From NCBI GenBank assembly GCA_031761405.1, contig JASEVX010000008.1, positions 70,125,717 through 70,189,716 of the forward strand: a stretch of 64,000 nt of DNA, given 5' to 3'. Made by a program: the position numbers and the translations under genes. Under the pieces are notes generated by a model. That model was not told where the DNA came from. It searched no databases and was given only the letters and a program-made list of their open reading frames with translations. The stretch is from Serripes groenlandicus. Lineage: Eukaryota; Mollusca; Bivalvia; Cardiida; Cardiidae. Positions within the stretch are counted from its first letter, which is position 1; every line of letters starts with the position of its first letter. Positions 53,551-64,000 of this stretch are shown piece after piece.

Positions 53551-53615
53551 GTTTTAACTGGTAAAACACCTGGTCTAGCCAGGAGTTCTGAGTTCAAATC
53601 TCAGTGGGGACAAAA
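53551..53615 (+). repeat. tRNA-like SINE head fragment
   Basis: ACTGGTAAAACACCTGG with a CCTGG/CCAGG stem and B-box-like GAGTTCAAATCTCAGT. Acceptor stem halves do not pair, so it is not a working tRNA gene. Confidence 0.4.
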
Positions 53616-53885
53616 TGACACTGTAGCTCTAAATACATACAATTTAATCAATTAACTGAAATTTATATTTGCAAGTTTTAAAAAATGTGAGTTTTTGTGA
53701 TAATTCCAATCCATCATGCAATATCCATCAGTAACCATTTATTTTAACAACAGCTGCTTTAAACCAACTTGACCAATTTTAACTGAACTGCACAGAAGTA
53801 CTTTTTTGATGTCCTCTTTCAAAATGTTCAAAGGAATACATTCTGTGTTGAATTCTGCTGCATCAGAAAAGAAGTAAAGTAACAC
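53616..53885. other. fragment of the TTTTAACTGAACTGCACAG-type repeat
   Basis: 53760-53880 resembles one unit of 45417-46310 (CAATTTTAACTGAACTGCAC, TCTGCTGCATCAGAAAA). Confidence 0.5.
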
Positions 53886-55160
53886 AATGTTAAGGCATAC
53901 ACAGTGACCCTACAGTGTTTTTAACAGACGTCCGTTCAAATCAAGTGAGATATGACGCGAACCCGTACTGTCTGAAGACAAATGGAGGATAAATATGGCA
54001 AATGTCCCAACAATGTGTTTGCCCTATATGGTCTATATCTTTGCTACTGCAAATAACTTTTTGGAGAGTGTTCGTTAAGATGAAGGTAATGAAGAACTAT
54101 ACTTCGATGGCTTTGTTAAACGCATTCGTTCAAATCAAGTGAGATAAAACATGTCCCTATACTGTCTGAGGACAAAAGGAAGTTTAACTTTGAGATAATT
54201 GATGTCCCCATTAAGTCTGGGGACACACAAGATAAATATGGCAAATGTCCCCACAACATCTTTGCCCTATATATAATCAATATCTTTGCTACTGCAAATA
54301 ACTTTTTGGAGAGAGTTCGTTAAGTTGAAGGTAATGAAGCATTATACTTCGACTTTACTTCGAATGTGCTCATACTGTTTGAGGACAAAATAAGGATTAC
54401 TAATTTGAGATAACAGATGTCCCCATTAAGTCTGGGGACAAATGAGACGAATACTGCAACTATCCCCGCAACAGTCTGCGCTATATTATCAATTTCTTTG
54501 CTACTGCAAATAACTTTTTGGATTTCGTAAAGATGAAAGTAATGAAGAATATATGCCGAGAGCTTTGTGTTCACACATTCGTTCAAATTAAGTGAGATAG
54601 GAAATGTCCCCATACTCAGTGAGGACAAATAGAGATTACAAATTTGAGATAATACATGTCCCCATAACGTCTGGGGACAACTGAGATAAATATGGCAAAT
54701 GTCCCCACAACATTGTTGCCCTTTATAATCTATATCTTTGCAACTGCAAATAACGTTTTGGAGAGATTTCGTTAATAGAGAGGTAACGAAGCACTATACT
54801 TCGACGACTTTTTGTTCACACATTCGTTCAAATCAAGTGAGATAGGAAATGTCCCTATTCTGTCTGAGGACAAATATAGATTAAAAATGTGAGATAATAC
54901 ATGTCCCCATAACGTCTGAGGACAACTGAGATACATATGGCAAATGTCCCCACAACATTGTTGCCCTATATAATCTATATCTTTGCAACTTCAAATAACT
55001 TTTTGGAGATATTTCGTTATGATGATGGTAATAAAGAACTATACGTACAGAGCGCTAGTTCACACTAGAAATTAAGATGAAGGTAATAAAGAACTATACG
55101 TCGAGAGCTTTTTGTTCACACTAGTATTTCATGGTGTCCCCACAACGTTGGTCCTAAACT
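53886..55160 (+). repeat. ~235-bp tandem array, TGTCCCCA/TGGGGACA family (~5 units)
   Basis: Units contain CTGTCTGAGGACAAA, TTTGAGATAATACATGTCCC, CAAATGTCCCCACAACATTG, TATCTTTGCAACTGCAAATA and CATTCGTTCAAATCAAGTGA. TGTCCCCA and TGGGGACA are inverted within units. Confidence 0.9.
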
Positions 55161-55341
55161 TCAGGACACAATATGGTTACTTATCCCTCTTATGGACATC
55201 TTCGTCCCTGTGTTTACTAAACCTTTAATATAAAAAAGGCAAAGCCTCGCCACAACAAGGCGGTTTGTGCGATTTTAAACGCCTTTCAAAGAGTCTTTGG
55301 TATTCTTTTTCGGTAATAGTGTCCATATCCCCTTGTCTGGA

Positions 55342-55595
55342 GCCGAGCCCCGGTATCTCAGTCGGTAGTGACGCCGGCTGTCAATCCAGGGGTTGTGATT
55401 TCGAACCCCAGTTCTTTTAACATTCTTTAAACGTCATTCGTCTTTCAACAATGGGCAAACTCTATGTGGAAAAGCAGCCAGTTGCTTGGAAAGACTGTTG
55501 TGTTGAGTACTGGTGTGAGAAAGCCAGATACACATGTGTATCTGAACTGACCGCAAAAGAATTGTTGAAAACGGCATTAAACCCCTATCCATAAA
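55342..55595 (+). repeat. tRNA-derived SINE, diverged
   Basis: AGCCGAGCCCCGGTATCTCA, GGTTGTGATTTCGAACCCCA, GTGGAAAAGCAGCCAGTTGC and GAAAACGGCATTAAACCCC. Same family as 52526-52815; CpG sites are largely mutated. Confidence 0.88.
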
Positions 55596-55788
55596 CCCTT
55601 GTCTAGAGGTAAGTACCTGCCACGACCATAACATTATTTGGTCAGGCTAACACAAAAAATGGCGGCGCCTTTCTGACATGGTTTAGCAAGTATAACGCCA
55701 AAGCGACAACCTTTATCTTAGAGTAAACCTTACAAAGGCCAGGTTTAGTTGGTCCTCTGTTGGGTTTACGAAAGTCAATCATGTTATT
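55596..55788. other. no recognised feature
   Basis: Contains GGCGGCGCCTTTCTGACATG. No motif recognised. Confidence 0.3.
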
Positions 55789-55955
55789 ATTAATTTACTA
55801 GCGAACGCCGGGTACCAGACTAAGTCAAGACGCACTAATTTACTATACGTACGCTGGGTATAAGACTACGCTACATTGATGGTTCATGCCAGTCGTTCTA
55901 ATTTACAATATACTAAGCCGGGTACCACAATAGCTCGCTTCATAACGTCTAGGCA
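55789..55955. repeat. three degenerate ~45-65 bp tandem units
   Basis: TAATTTACTA..CGC(C/T)GGGTAc.AGACTA-type motif repeats at 55789, 55835 and 55899. Confidence 0.55.
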
Positions 55956-56763
55956 AGGTATTGTATCTAGATATTAGACTGTTGAACTGATTTAAACAAA
56001 GACAATTTCAATATCTGCGATCTTTAAAAGATAAGGGAATTAATCATCTCCTCAAAATCTTCACTTGTCGCACGATTGAGCCACTGTAGAGTCTTAGTCG
56101 TCCTCCTATATTCTCTATATATAAACATCGATGCATCGTCTGACAAAAAGGTTTATTCCAATACATTTAACTGAAAACTTGTTGAAAGCGGTGTAAATCA
56201 CAAGCAAATTTACCTTTACATTGTCATTGCCCTTGTTGAGTATCATTTGCAAGGTACATTTCATAGCATATAGTCCTGATTACATAGTCATGCACCACGA
56301 TATTTATACGCGTCACCTCAAAGTCAAAACAAAATATTTCGATATAAATCGGTCAATTTACAGGACCACTGAAATGAATCGATACATTTCTACGAGGTAT
56401 TGACCTGTTGAATTGAAAGCTGATGTTAACTAAATACATTCATGTTATATAATTATATTTAATGTTAACTGTATTCTTCTTCTATACTTAAGTATTCGTT
56501 CCCAGATTGGCTTAGATCAAAAGTTGTTGCAAATTTGATGCGGTCGGCTTTTTTTTTAGATCACGTATAAAATTGAAAGCATGTGACTTCTTTGTCGCCT
56601 CATAACTCGATGGGCTATCTATGTATCTGCCTTTAATGTCAAACCCCTAGTAGGGATCTAGACATTTGCGCGTCAAGCTACAAGAATGTTAGTAAGAGGT
56701 GCAAAAAAAGAGATAAAGAAAGCTAATAGAAACAAAAGTTAAAATGAGAAGGTGCAGGTTATG
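55956..56763. other. no recognised feature
   Basis: AT-rich. A 60-codon open frame at 56221-56403 lacks motifs. 56580-56760 may be 3' UTR of the LINE relic that follows on the minus strand. Confidence 0.35.
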
Positions 56764-56930
56764 TTAAAAGGAAAAGAAATCTGATATTTCCCTATGTTCT
56801 ATCTGGAAGACTGCCTGATTGAACTGCTCCAAAGTAGGATAGTCAACAATGTTGGGAGGTAGGTTGTTCCAGCAAAAGACAGTTCTTGGAAAGAAAGAGA
56901 ATTTGTAGTAATTATGTGGTGGCAGTTATT
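56764..56930 (-). pseudogene. LINE reverse-transcriptase C-terminal tail
   Basis: Minus strand reads YYKFSFFPRTVFCWNNLPPN, IVDYPTLEQFNQAVF and ends at TAA 56764-56766. The SFFPRT..WN.LP..IV....L..F signature is the very C-terminus of many non-LTR retrotransposon polymerases of the CR1/jockey/RTE-like kind. The frame is preceded by two stops, and nothing of the polymerase core remains, as expected for a 5'-truncated or decayed LINE copy. A stretch after the stop (56580-56760) would be its 3' UTR. Motif recognition is firm; the clade is not resolved. Confidence 0.7.
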
Positions 56931-57276
56931 AAACATTTACACGCTTATGCAACCGGCAACTCTGGAAAACGTTGTGACAAGAGGGGAAGTTATTCATAAT
57001 GAGTAATTTTGTTGTTTCACTCCCTTTCCAATGATATTACTTACATTTATAGAAAGATTCCATAAATGTACTGATGTGTTTTAAAGCCATCTACTGCAGA
57101 TTCGTTGTAAGTGCCAATGCTTCAATATAATTTGACGGTCAATTTAAAAGAAAGCATACCTCGCGATAACTCGAAGTTGAATTGTATGTGGGAAATGGTT
57201 AAGACCATAGATGTGTGTTATCCAGTAAATGACACTTTTGAAATATCATCCAGTATTGTTTGATATATAGGAATGA
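56931..57276. repeat. decayed TTAA-type MITE
   Basis: GCAACCGGCAACTCTGGAAA, TTGTGACAAGAGGGGAAG and ATGTGGGAAATGGTTAA at about 57200 mark a broken copy. Confidence 0.5.
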
Positions 57277-57425
57277 GCCGCCCGGGTAGCTTAGTGTATC
57301 TAGGGTTGTGAGTTCGAACGCAAGCTCGGCCAACATTCTTTCCGACGTTTGACAAAATGCACTGTGACAAAAGCGTCATTCGTCTTCCACCAATGGGCTT
57401 ACAGTCTGTGTGGAAAAGTAGAGGT
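57277..57425 (+). repeat. tRNA-derived SINE, 3'-truncated and internally deleted
   Basis: CGCCCGGGTAGCTTAGTGTA, GGTTGTGAGTTCGAACGCAA, CATTCGTCTTCCACCAATGG. The anticodon-region part of the head and everything after GTGGAAAAGTAGAG are missing. Confidence 0.78.
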
Positions 57426-57600
57426 TGCGACGTTCTCCAGAGTGTTAATCAATTGGCTTTAACAAAACGGAAAACAGGCTTTGTTTTCTGTTTCACGAAA
57501 ATGAAATGATATGGGCTGAAGCTGACGAATTGTGTTGAGATAAAGGGGCGTTCTCGGTTGATGTTAGTAGTAAATTGAAACAAAGTACTGAGAGTACTAG

Positions 57601-58628
57601 TAACGAATTATTTTGAACATGTATACTATTGTAAAATCTTATTTATGAATGCAATTGATCATGCTATTGCACAATTTAGTCTATTTTATTATTATTAATA
57701 TTTTTGTCCAGAGATTTTTTTTATCAGTTGACAGTTTTAGTAAATGTAGCATTTCAACGGCGATGCGAGCGTTTAACATGCACACTAACTCTTTCACTGA
57801 GCTCTGCGTAAAGTCTGTCAAAACACCCATGGCATATTTGTGAGATTTACATTGTTAGTTCGATTTGTTTTCGTCACCAGGGGCGGATCCAGGATTTCGG
57901 CTTATATTATGACTATGTTTCATGCGAGTGAATTAATTATTATAAATCTATAATGTTTAACAAATCGCATAAAATAAGAATTAAAAAAAAAAAAAAAAGA
58001 ACAGTTCCTATTGGGACTCGAACTCGCGTCCATAAGTAGTCCATGATTAGTAGTTCTACACGCTCTTCATTACACCACGGTACTTTGATACAACGTTTGA
58101 GCGTTACTTTCGTATATATATTAAGCTAACTGAATGCGCGCGTATGTAAACCATGATCTATAATTAGAAAGCACCTTTGATTATCGTTATCATGTTGGAA
58201 AAAGGAGAAACAACGGCGATGCGAGCGTTTAAAATACACACTGACTATTTCACTGAGCTCTGCGTAGTGGCATATTTGTGAGATTAACATTGTTCTATAC
58301 AGCGTGGGGTCGACTTCTAGTGAATGGGCATACGACTAAAATTCACACTCGTGCCTTATACATACCTGCCGACAAATGAAATATATATGCGCGTACTGTT
58401 AATTTGATATTTTCTAGAAAATTGATTATCTATGATGATTCGATAGTATAATTATGACTTCACTGTATTGAAATAACACGTAGAAGTCATTTTAATATCG
58501 AAAAAATACTAGGACTATTTAGGTGCAGCGAATGTGTATTCTAAGCGGAAGTGTAGTTTAACCGTGACTTCCGCAAACAAACACGATCGCGTTAACTGTA
58601 TTATTTTTTGAGAAAAAATAATTCGTTA
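57601..58628. mobile_element. 1.03-kb TIR element, copy 2
   Basis: Same termini as 36903-37835 (TAACGAATTATTTT at 57601; AAAATAATTCGTTA ending 58628). It contains about 100 bp (about 58168-58268) absent from copy 1, which includes a second version of CGGCGATGCGAGCGTTTAA and TTTCACTGAGCTCTGCGTA already present at about 57758. It lies immediately before the lectin-like exon. Confidence 0.83.
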
Positions 58629-58632
58629 AAAA

Positions 58633-58890
58633 TGGTGATCTTCTAAGCTGTGCATCTAAGAACTGCAAATCATGTAGATACATTTGGATTGATGGGCGTC
58701 GAAAAGATGTGAATTCACCATGGGAATACAGTTACATGCATACTAGAGGACCCTGTAGCTATAAACATTGGTATTCTGGTGAACCTGACAACTCTGGCTT
58801 GCAATTTCATGTTTTTTACATTTGTCAAATGGAAACTTATATGATACATCTGATAGACCTTTGTCTTTTGTCTGCGAATACATTAGATAG
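58633..58890 (+). pseudogene. C-type lectin-like domain exon, C-terminal half, frameshifted
   Basis: Frame 1 reads YIWIDGRRKDVNSPWEYSYM, then CSYKHWYSGEPDNSG: the WIG-like strand, W.Y and HWY.GEPDN calcium/sugar-loop region of C-type lectin domains. After about 58795 the homology moves to another frame: LAISCFLHLSNGNLYDTSDR, PLSFVCEYIR, stop TAG 58888-58890. That is the final disulphide and FVCEY strand of the domain. A conserved Cys expected in the DTSDR segment is Ser. The exon's 5' side is cut by the TIR element ending at 58628. It looks like a broken host lectin gene exon; a single assembly indel could also explain the shift. C-type lectins in molluscs bind carbohydrates, often as secreted immune proteins. 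Confidence 0.65.
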
Positions 58891-59440
58891 TAAAGACAAG
58901 CCATTGTGAACTTAGTTTCTGTTCAAAAATGAATTGCAATTTCTCTTGAAATGTTATATTCATAAAGAATTTAGAATAATGGAAGCTAAAACACATTGGA
59001 ATATTTCCATTAACACCGATATGCTATATAAAACAAAATTATATATCAGTGAGTTATTTTTTTCGGAAGACATGAAATGAGCGCGTCCTTGAAAAAATGT
59101 ACAAGATGTTTTTTAAAAACAGTGCAGATCGAGATATTTTGACATATTACCTACAAAAGCATGTTAGAATGTCAACTTGTATAGATTCTTATTCTGTACA
59201 GGCTGATCTAAACCTACACAGTTTATAAATGCCAATGTGCTCCTTCACCACGAACGTACTCAAATGGCATTGGAATTTGGATTATATTTCGCAACTAATT
59301 ATACTTGTTCTTAACCTCCCGAAAGTGCTCTTCGTTGATTTCCGTATAAGGTCGTTGGTGATCGGTATTGTTCGCGGGTTTGTCTACTGTAAACAAATAC
59401 CGACCTCGCCGAGTATCAGGGGTGTATGTTATTGATACTA
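58891..59440. other. no recognised feature
   Basis: Includes a 68-codon open frame (59229-59435) without motifs. Possibly 3' flank of the lectin gene. Confidence 0.35.
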
Positions 59441-59910
59441 ACCCTTTCCAAAAGAAGACCAACGTGTATCAGACGACACATAAAACAGCTCGGCAAAAAT
59501 AAGGAAAAAATATATATAAATTAACGAAAAGAGTTGAAAAGAATGTGGCAATAGGATAAATTGCTTATTATGAACAATTTCTCATTTTTGCCTCAATATT
59601 TTTAAAGGCCGTCCTCTGTTATTGCTTCCAAATGCGTTTGCACATGAACACGTTTTAATGACATGAGACATTATTTCATATCCGTAAAAAAAACCTCAAT
59701 AATACTTGAGTCTGTCCCTGAGAAAATGCAAACATTTTTTTGTTTGTGCGTTCTATGTAGATCCAGATCATCCTCATCTTCGCAAGCCATGGGTGATTTG
59801 TCCATTTCCTTAACATAATACTTATGGGAATGGTAATGTACGAAGCAGCCTTGACCACCCAAGTAAGATCACACCGGACATCTGCTCCGTCTAATCAGTA
59901 TCTACACGAG
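59441..59910. repeat. decayed TTAA-type MITE, then unrecognised sequence
   Basis: CCCTTTCCAAAAGAAGACCA..GTGGCAATAGGATAAATTGC / AACAATTTCTCATTTTTGCC..GCCGTCCTCTG to about 59650. The rest is unassigned. Confidence 0.5.
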
Positions 59911-60137
59911 TTAACCCTTTCCCACAGATATACGCTTTCAGTCGCCTCTGCAACAGACGACGTTTGAAAACATTGTGGCAAAGATGAATTGCTCATAATG
60001 AGTAATTTCACCATTTTCAACAATTTTTTCAACTCTATTTTTAAATAATTAAAGTTTTACTAATGGAGATCTTTCATATTGTTGATAAGATGTTTTCAAG
60101 TCGTCTGCTACAGATTTGTTGTGTGTGGGAAAAGGTT
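59911..60137. mobile_element. TTAA-type hairpin MITE, copy 7
   Basis: TTAA (59911-59914) CCCTTTCCCACAGATA; right end GTGTGTGGGAAAAGG, with the final TTAA mutated to TTTA. Confidence 0.75.
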
Positions 60138-60171
60138 TACAGGAGTTTCTAACAAGCTTATTTAACTGATA

Positions 60172-61075
60172 TGTTGATCAATGTACGTATTTTGATCAAA
60201 GTATACTGAGTATACAGGACTGACCTGTAATATGTTGAGTAATATTTGATCGATGTGTATTTTGATCAAAGTATACTGAGTATACAGGGCTGACCTGTAA
60301 TATGTTGAGTAATATTTGATCAATGTACGTATTTTGATCAAAGTATACTGAGTATACAGGACTGACCTGTAATATGTTGAGTAATATTTGATCGATGTTA
60401 TTTTGATCAAAGTATACTGAGTATACAGGGCTGACCTGTAATCTGTTGAGTAATATTTTGAGCAATGTGTATTGTGATCAAAGTATACAGAGTATACAGG
60501 GCTGACCTGTAATATGTTGAGTAATATTTGAGCAATGTGTATTTTGATCAAAGTATACAGAGTATACAGGGCTGACCTGTAATATGTTGAGTAATATTTG
60601 AGCAATGTGTATTTTGATCAAAGTATACAAAGTATACAGGGCTGCATGACCTGTAATATGTTGAGTAATATTTGATCGATGTGTATTTTGATCAAAGTAT
60701 ACTGAGTATACAGGGCTGACCTGTAATATGTTGAGTAATATTTGATCGATGTGTATTTTGATCAAAGTATACTGAGTATACAGGGCTGACCTGTAATATG
60801 TTGAGTAATATTTGATCGATGTGTATTTTGATCAAAGTATACTGAGTATACAGGGCTGACCTGTAATCTGTTGAGTAATATTTTTAGCAATGTGTATTGT
60901 GATCAAAGTATACAGAGTATACAGGGCTGACCTGTAATATGTTGAGTAATATTTCAGCAATGTGTATTTTGATCAAAGTATACAGAGTATACAGGGCTGA
61001 CCTGTAATATGTTGAGTAATATTTGAGCAATGTGTATTTTGATCAAAGTATACCGAGTATACAGGGCTGACCTGG
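60172..61075 (+). repeat. ~70-74 bp tandem array (~13 units)
   Basis: The unit has GATCAAAGTATACTGAGTAT, ACAGGGCTGACCTGTAATAT, GTTGAGTAATATTTGATCGA and TGTGTATTTT. GTATAC-TGA-GTATAC is a dyad in each unit. Two subtypes (TTTGATCGATG and TTTGAGCAATG; ACTGAG and ACAGAG) occur in runs. The block around 60440-60540 recurs at about 60860-60960 with the same rare CTGTTGAG and TATTGTGATC variants. Opposite-strand open frames here are repeat translation. Confidence 0.95.
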
Positions 61076-61144
61076 ATCTACACTAGTCACAACGATATAC
61101 GATGTCCCTTTTCACACGGTGGTGCTCGTTTGTCAAACCATAGG

Positions 61145-61240
61145 AATCCACCGTGGTCGAGTGGTTAGCGTCGGGGGATTTGGAACCGTGCGTCCCGGGT
61201 TCGATCCCCATGCAGTCCCGGCGCTAGGTCATTCGGTCCA
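61145..61240 (+). repeat. tRNA-derived SINE head, third type
   Basis: A-box-like CGTGGTCGAGTGGTTAGCGT and a good B box CCCGGGTTCGATCCCC, followed by GCGCTAGGTCATTCGG. The 3' body is not recognised. An isolated tRNA gene is unlikely because the 5' and 3' stem halves do not pair. Confidence 0.5.
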
Positions 61241-61920
61241 CATACTACTTTTTTAATTATCATATTAGCCAAAAGCTCTACGGAAATCCAAACAGGTTCA
61301 TTCATGACAGTACAATGTCTTCCTATTTATTGACTGTACTGAACCAACTGATGCATTCAGAGTATGCACTCTATTAATATAATCTATTAATGTTTGCATC
61401 TCCAAAACAGAGGGCAAGCTTGGCCCTGAATCGATCACCTGAGTGATAGATATGTAGCTTATGTGTAACTACTAATATTAGAGAAAATTTAATCAAGAGC
61501 GTGAATGAAACTGCTAGGAGGTAAAAAAAAGGGAAAGCCAAAGTTTAATTAATGAAAAGAATTGGAAACATTGTGGCAAAAGGAGAAATGAATGATCATG
61601 AGCAAGTGGTCCTTTTCTCCACAGTGTTTTCAGAAGTTGTCTGCTGCATATGCGTCAACAATTTTAACTCAAAATGCCTTTAACCTTTAACCTTTCTATG
61701 TCTTTCCTTGGGTGATTTAAAGCGGCATATCAGGGAAATAGTTTAAAGAATAATATGGGGAATTTCTATTCATCCGACAGAATTGAACTAATTAACCTTA
61801 TAATTAGACACACAATTTTGAAACATCTTATACATGGGACTATTGAACATATTTGTCAAAATGTAGTTTTCTCAGTCTTTATGCATAGTGTTTTCATCTT
61901 TGTCCCAAAATTATACATTC
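61241..61920. repeat. mostly unrecognised; MITE relic at ~61540-61690
   Basis: GAAACATTGTGGCAAAAGGA / CCTTTTCTCCACAGTGTTTT dyad of the TTAA family, without ends. Confidence 0.5.
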
Positions 61921-62078
61921 AGTCAGATCATGGAAAGGTAGCCAGTTGCCTTGGAAGATTGTTGTGTGGAGTATTTGTTCTAGAAAGCCGTAGGAAAAAT
62001 GTTAGGTGAACTGAAATTCCATTGAAAATAATGTCCATTGAAAATAATGTTAAGCACAAGTCAATCAATCAATCATGG
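61921..62078 (+). repeat. SINE body and tail fragment
   Basis: CCAGTTGCCTTGGAAGATTG, TTGTGTGGAGTATT and CAAGTCAATCAATCAATC match the 3' half of the SINE at 52526-52815; a 17-bp TCCATTGAAAATAATGT duplication lies inside. Confidence 0.7.
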
Positions 62079-63150
62079 TAAGAGTAAGTTTCCAATTATA
62101 TTTGTAACTAGTTTACAAATAACTGGCATTTGTAAAAAGAACATACTGCAATGCCTTCTAGTGTTGTTTTCCATTCACATCCCTGGAAATGTTAGTCTGT
62201 AACACTCCTGAACTTATAAAAAAACAACAGATATGTACTAATTAAACTTAGATACATGATAAGTTTGGGGTTTTCAAAATGTTTCTATATATTTATTCGA
62301 ATAAAAAGTATTTTGAGTGTTTATTGAATTTTAAAAAAGTGATTGATCCTCTTTATCTGCAGGTTTCAATGTTCAGTTTGTTTTTACATTATTTTAGTTT
62401 TAAATTAGATCTTGCTCCTTTTAGTGTTTATTGTTTAGCAAAGAACACAGTCTGAAGTAATACATAAAGAACATGTTAACTATACAATGATTGGTACATG
62501 TGATATATAATCCTTTAAGTTTGATATAGTAAGTGTACATTTCCCTGTTTCGTAGATGAACCTAAATCGGTGACCTTAAAAGGCTTTTTATTTTGCATTT
62601 GCTCTTCAATCGCCAAATAGTTCATATTGCACGGCGAGGATAAACAAAAATTAAACCAGTTCAGTTTGTTCTTCAATTTGAAGAGTTCTGTGGTATCATT
62701 GGTTGATGTGGTCTCAAGTATGAAAATATTGCTTTCAATAACTTTTGAATCTTTTGTACATATAATTTAGTAACATACATGCAGAGTATTTTTAATAACC
62801 TAGAGAAAATAATGTTGAAATTCTTGGTAACAATTTCGTCCAATCTGATATTAGAGTTTAATCAATAAACCAATCTTGGATAACACAAAAGATTAATCTA
62901 CTAGAAATTCAGCCTGTTGAAACAAAATGTATGTGTCTTACTGATGGCCCATATGTGACATCATTTCTTTCAAACCATGGACTCATTTGAAGGCATGGAA
63001 ATGTTTTCCTTTCTATCAGGTTGGAGGATATATGGCTTAAGACATTTACTATGTATACCCCAAAACCAGAATGCCCTAATTTGACAAAGAGTAGGTCATA
63101 CACATAAACTGTACAATGTATAGAAAATGTAAATTTAAGGCAAATAATTT
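62079..63150. other. no recognised feature
   Basis: AT-rich, with short open frames only. Confidence 0.35.
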
Positions 63151-64000
63151 GACATATGTCAGGTAAAAGTAAAACACTCTGGCTCCCAGTTCCACCCGGA
63201 TTTATGGCAGCCGGTTGCAAAGCCCAGCCGGAGATGGGCCTTAAGAGTGGCTTCCACCCTAGTTTTGGCGTGCCTATTGTTCGAGATGGATGGATTGCAC
63301 GATTGATCGATGCATGCCAGGTGAAAGCACCTCAAACTGACCTCGTGTTGCACGAGGTCCTGTTTCGCCAGCCGGCTGCCGTGCCCAGCCGGAATCACGA
63401 CTTTGTACCCGTCCTGTTTTTTTTTATATGTGGCAGGTGAGGGTGCTACCATCTGGATCCAAGTCCCCCAGCCGGATTCCACCCGGATGTATGGCAACTG
63501 GCTGCAATGTTTAGATGAAGTTGGTATTCTGACCAAGTCTACAGCCCAACACCGGCTGTATATTGCTCGAATTAAAGAGTTTAACTGGCATCGTGACATA
63601 TGTCAGGTGAAAGTCATACACTCTGGCTCCCAGCCACGCTAGCCGGATTCCACCCTGATTTATGGCAGCCGGCTGCAAAACCCAGCCGGAGCAGGGCCTT
63701 CAGAGTGGCTTCTACCCTCGTTTTGGCGTGCCTATTGTTCGAGATGGATGGATTGGACGATTGATTGATGCATGTCAGGTGAAAGCGCCTCAAACTGACC
63801 CTGTGTTGCACGAGGTCTTGTTTCGCCAAGTTGCATCAGCCGGCTATCACGCCCAGCCGGAGTTGGGATTTCCCGACAAAGTCCAGACTTTGCACCCGTC
63901 CTGTTAGAATTAGAGTTTAACTGGCATCGTGACATGTGTCAGGTGAATGTGTCACACTCTGGCTCCAAGTCTCAATAGCTGGATTCCACCCGGATATATG
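63151..64000 (+). repeat. GC-rich ~165-bp modular array running off the window
   Basis: Modules start with TGTCAGGTGAAAG or similar at about 63157, 63317, 63432, 63600, 63773 and 63936. They contain CACTCTGGCTCCCAG, GGCAGCCGGCTGCAA, GCCCAGCCGGA, TTTTGGCGTGCCTATTGTTC and GTTGCACGAGGTC. Alternating module types suggest a two-module unit of about 330-445 bp. Open frames on both strands are repeated pieces without a protein family I recognise. Confidence 0.75.

Noticed and set aside
60162..60765. Minus-strand open frames of 90-147 codons
   Set aside because: They are the 70-bp repeat read in rotating frames; open only because the unit lacks stops on that strand.
61145..61216. Functional tRNA gene
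   Set aside because: Good A and B boxes but no pairing acceptor stem; resembles SINE heads in the same window. The same applies to 37305-37385, 53551-53615 and 58005-58085.

Overview
This is eukaryotic, AT-rich, repeat-dominated DNA and looks like a mollusc, most probably a bivalve. The grounds are tRNA-headed SINEs with an AATCAATCAATC-type tail, many 150-175 bp repeat arrays with hairpin ends, the interspersed GGGAGATAACT motif, and a C-type lectin exon remnant. That assignment rests on repeat style, not on a marker gene. There is no operon, rRNA gene or convincing intact host gene. Nearly everything can be read as layers of transposable elements (TEs), tandem arrays and their debris. A 200-N assembly gap lies in simple-sequence DNA at 2124-2323.

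Layout. 0.4-1.3 kb: decayed Mutator-like transposase. 1.9-5.4 kb: microsatellite tract, gap, and three tandem arrays, one of which reverses orientation. 5.46-12.76 kb: the centrepiece, a 7.3-kb element with about 130-140 bp imperfect terminal inverted repeats (TIRs) beginning TAGTCTGGTCAATCT, flanked by TTA. It carries a single very long gene: N-terminal Cys/His modules, a DDE-like candidate core, a PIN/FEN-like nuclease region and a C-terminal cysteine-rich CXC-like domain, broken by one in-frame TAA. Inside its 3' end is a 173-bp tandem array. 12.8-21.7 kb: small foldback elements, a LINE ORF1-like relic with intron-compatible signals, SINEs and tandem repeats. 21.7-25.2 kb: a multi-layer nested insertion (an outer TIR element whose end became a tandem array, a TTAA-flanked miniature element, and a CAGAG-ended element carrying a hAT-like N-terminus). 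26.1-27.25 kb: a 47/62-bp satellite. 27.6-49.8 kb: several families of tandem arrays that differ in sequence but share a 5' hairpin cap and a 3' hairpin cap ending TCTTGTTT, mixed with many TTAA-flanked hairpin MITEs. 50-64 kb: SINEs, LINE 3'-end relics, three more tandem arrays, a second copy of a ~1-kb TIR element, a frameshifted C-type lectin exon, and GC-rich repeats running off the window.

The most interesting candidate for an undescribed system is the 5461-12755 element: a transposon-like unit whose only gene joins a possible RNase H-fold transposase core to a PIN/FEN-like nuclease and a CXC-type DNA-binding tail. Second is the shared cap architecture of otherwise unrelated tandem arrays.
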